NCBI GenBank assembly: GCA_020722945.1
Contig: DYJV01000059.1
Span: 1 to 15,055, forward strand
Reading direction: 5' to 3'
DNA: 15,055 bases
From: Candidatus Methylomirabilis sp.
GTDB taxonomy: Bacteria; DYJV01
A program made the position numbers and the translations under genes. Shown here piece by piece: positions 14,501 through 15,055 of the stretch (position 1 is its first letter; every line of letters starts with the position of its first letter). The notes under the pieces were generated by a model. The model saw only the letters and a program-made list of their open reading frames with translations. It did no database searches and had not been told where the DNA came from.

Positions 14501-14697
14501 AATCCCCTTCTATCCCAAGTGGTTGTTATTCTTTATTTTTTACCTCTAAACACTCCTAAGTAATAACTATCTTTCTCCACCCATATTTTTTAATTTATGG
14601 GGTAAACTATTCTGAGATATCAGGCACTCTTTTGACCACCCCGTCAGGCTCTGCCTGCCACCCCTCCGAAGGAGGGGAATTTTAAAAAAAACTATAA
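14501..14697. repeat. Repeat module B, right copy (inverted relative to 181-381)
   Basis: Reverse complement of the left module B. Positions 14592-14697 match 286-181 without a single difference, and 14501-14591 match with scattered changes. The same three hairpins are present, including CCCCTCC-gaa-GGAGGGG (14661-14677). It does not code for protein. Confidence 0.85.
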
Positions 14698-14700
14698 TAT

Positions 14701-14828
14701 CGGTGGTGGGGTGGTCTTTTCTCTATTTTTCTACTCTAACAACTAATAACTATTTTCCCTCTTTCCCTTCAGCCTGTCCTTCTGAGGGGGTGCCGCAAAG
14801 CGGCGGGAAATTCCCCTCTACGGAGGGG
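14701..14828. repeat. Diverged repeat unit with GC-rich hairpin
   Basis: Starts with a degenerate ggtggggtggtc and repeats the ctctaac...taataactat tail also seen in module B. It carries the hairpin GCCGC-aaa-GCGGC (14792-14804) and then GGGAAATTCCCC (14805-14816). It corresponds in position to 71-180 on the left but is only partly similar. Confidence 0.6.
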
Positions 14829-14889
14829 TGGCACCGTTAGGTGACGGGGTGGTCTTTTCTTTTGGATTTTATATTTTTATTTTTCTCTT
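14811..14889. repeat. Repeat module A, right copy (inverted relative to 1-70)
   Basis: 14824-14864 is the exact reverse complement of 14-54. Flanking similarity reaches about 14811 on one side and about 14889 on the other after a gap of 14-17 bases. It contains the hairpin CACC-GTTA-GGTG (14832-14843) and GACGGGGTGGTC (14843-14854). Confidence 0.8.
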
Positions 14890-14893
14890 TTTA

Positions 14894-14945
14894 TTGAGAC
14901 TGCCCTTGAGATCTCTCCTTGCTACCCTCGTCGAAATGACAAAAA
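14894..14945. repeat. Second dispersed-repeat-like sequence
   Basis: Contains GAGATCTC (14908-14915), then a segment ending CGTCGAAATGAC (14929-14940). Read on the minus strand this begins GTCATTTCGACG, which resembles the 'GTCATTTCGA...' dispersed intergenic repeats I recall from several AT-rich bacterial genomes; I could not check this. It is unrelated to modules A and B, and there is only one copy in the window. Confidence 0.4.
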
Positions 14946-15055
14946 ATATAGTTTGTCAATATAATTTAAATTTTGAACCTTTTTTGAACCTTGAATTTTA
15001 TCTTTCCCTTCAGCCTTACACCTGTCTTTCTTGGGGGTGGCAGGCAGAGCCTGAC
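14946..15055. repeat. AT-rich spacer and a truncated repeat unit at the window edge
   Basis: After an AT-rich stretch with a short duplication of TTTTGAACCT (14973-14993), a new unit begins near 15003. It ends with GGGGTGG and the hairpin CAGGC-aga-GCCTG (15041-15053), cut by the window end. It has the same orientation as left module B, so the repeat cluster continues to the right. Confidence 0.6.

Overview
The window reads as part of an AT-rich bacterial chromosome (about one-third G+C by eye, not counted). It carries strong AGGAGG-type ribosome sites, a TRAP carboxylate transporter, a ferredoxin-dependent 2-oxoacid oxidoreductase and sigma-54-type promoters. This combination suggests an anaerobic, organic-acid-respiring, Gram-negative lineage. 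The gene styles and the GC-rich 'cacccc-gtc' hairpin repeats remind me of Deferribacterota, but that is an impression and not a database result.

Layout. Positions 1-658 hold dispersed hairpin repeats and the terminator of a leftward operon. On the minus strand, an acyl-CoA ligase (1910-3487) is followed by a thiolase (659-1849). A 584-bp divergent regulatory region (3488-4071) carries sigma-54-type -24/-12 elements facing both ways. On the plus strand come a ketopantoate-reductase-family dehydrogenase, an enoyl-CoA hydratase, a 3-hydroxyacyl-CoA dehydrogenase and a second acyl-CoA ligase (4072-8366), spaced 23-27 bp apart. After a hairpin terminator follow iorA and iorB (8470-10814). After a 120-bp gap with promoter-like sequence comes a TRAP transporter, dctP, a terminator hairpin, then dctQ and dctM, and finally a UspA-family gene (10935-14344) ending at a strong terminator. 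Positions 14402-15055 are again packed with hairpin repeats.

How it may work. The TRAP system would import a carboxylate. The two AMP-forming ligases would activate acids to CoA thioesters. Hydratase, hydroxyacyl-CoA dehydrogenase and thiolase form the lower three steps of beta-oxidation. IorAB would oxidatively decarboxylate a 2-oxoacid to an acyl-CoA with reduction of ferredoxin, and the PanE-like dehydrogenase could interconvert a 2-hydroxy and a 2-oxo acid. Together they look like one catabolic module for an organic acid whose identity the sequence does not reveal. No acyl-CoA dehydrogenase, electron-transfer flavoprotein or regulator is encoded here.

Most notable. The gene block is bracketed by inverted copies of the same two repeat modules, in mirrored order. 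One module is identical over 106 bp (181-286 versus the complement of 14592-14697) and the other over 41 bp (14-54 versus the complement of 14824-14864). The repeats also contain a small central hairpin whose arms change sequence from copy to copy while remaining complementary.
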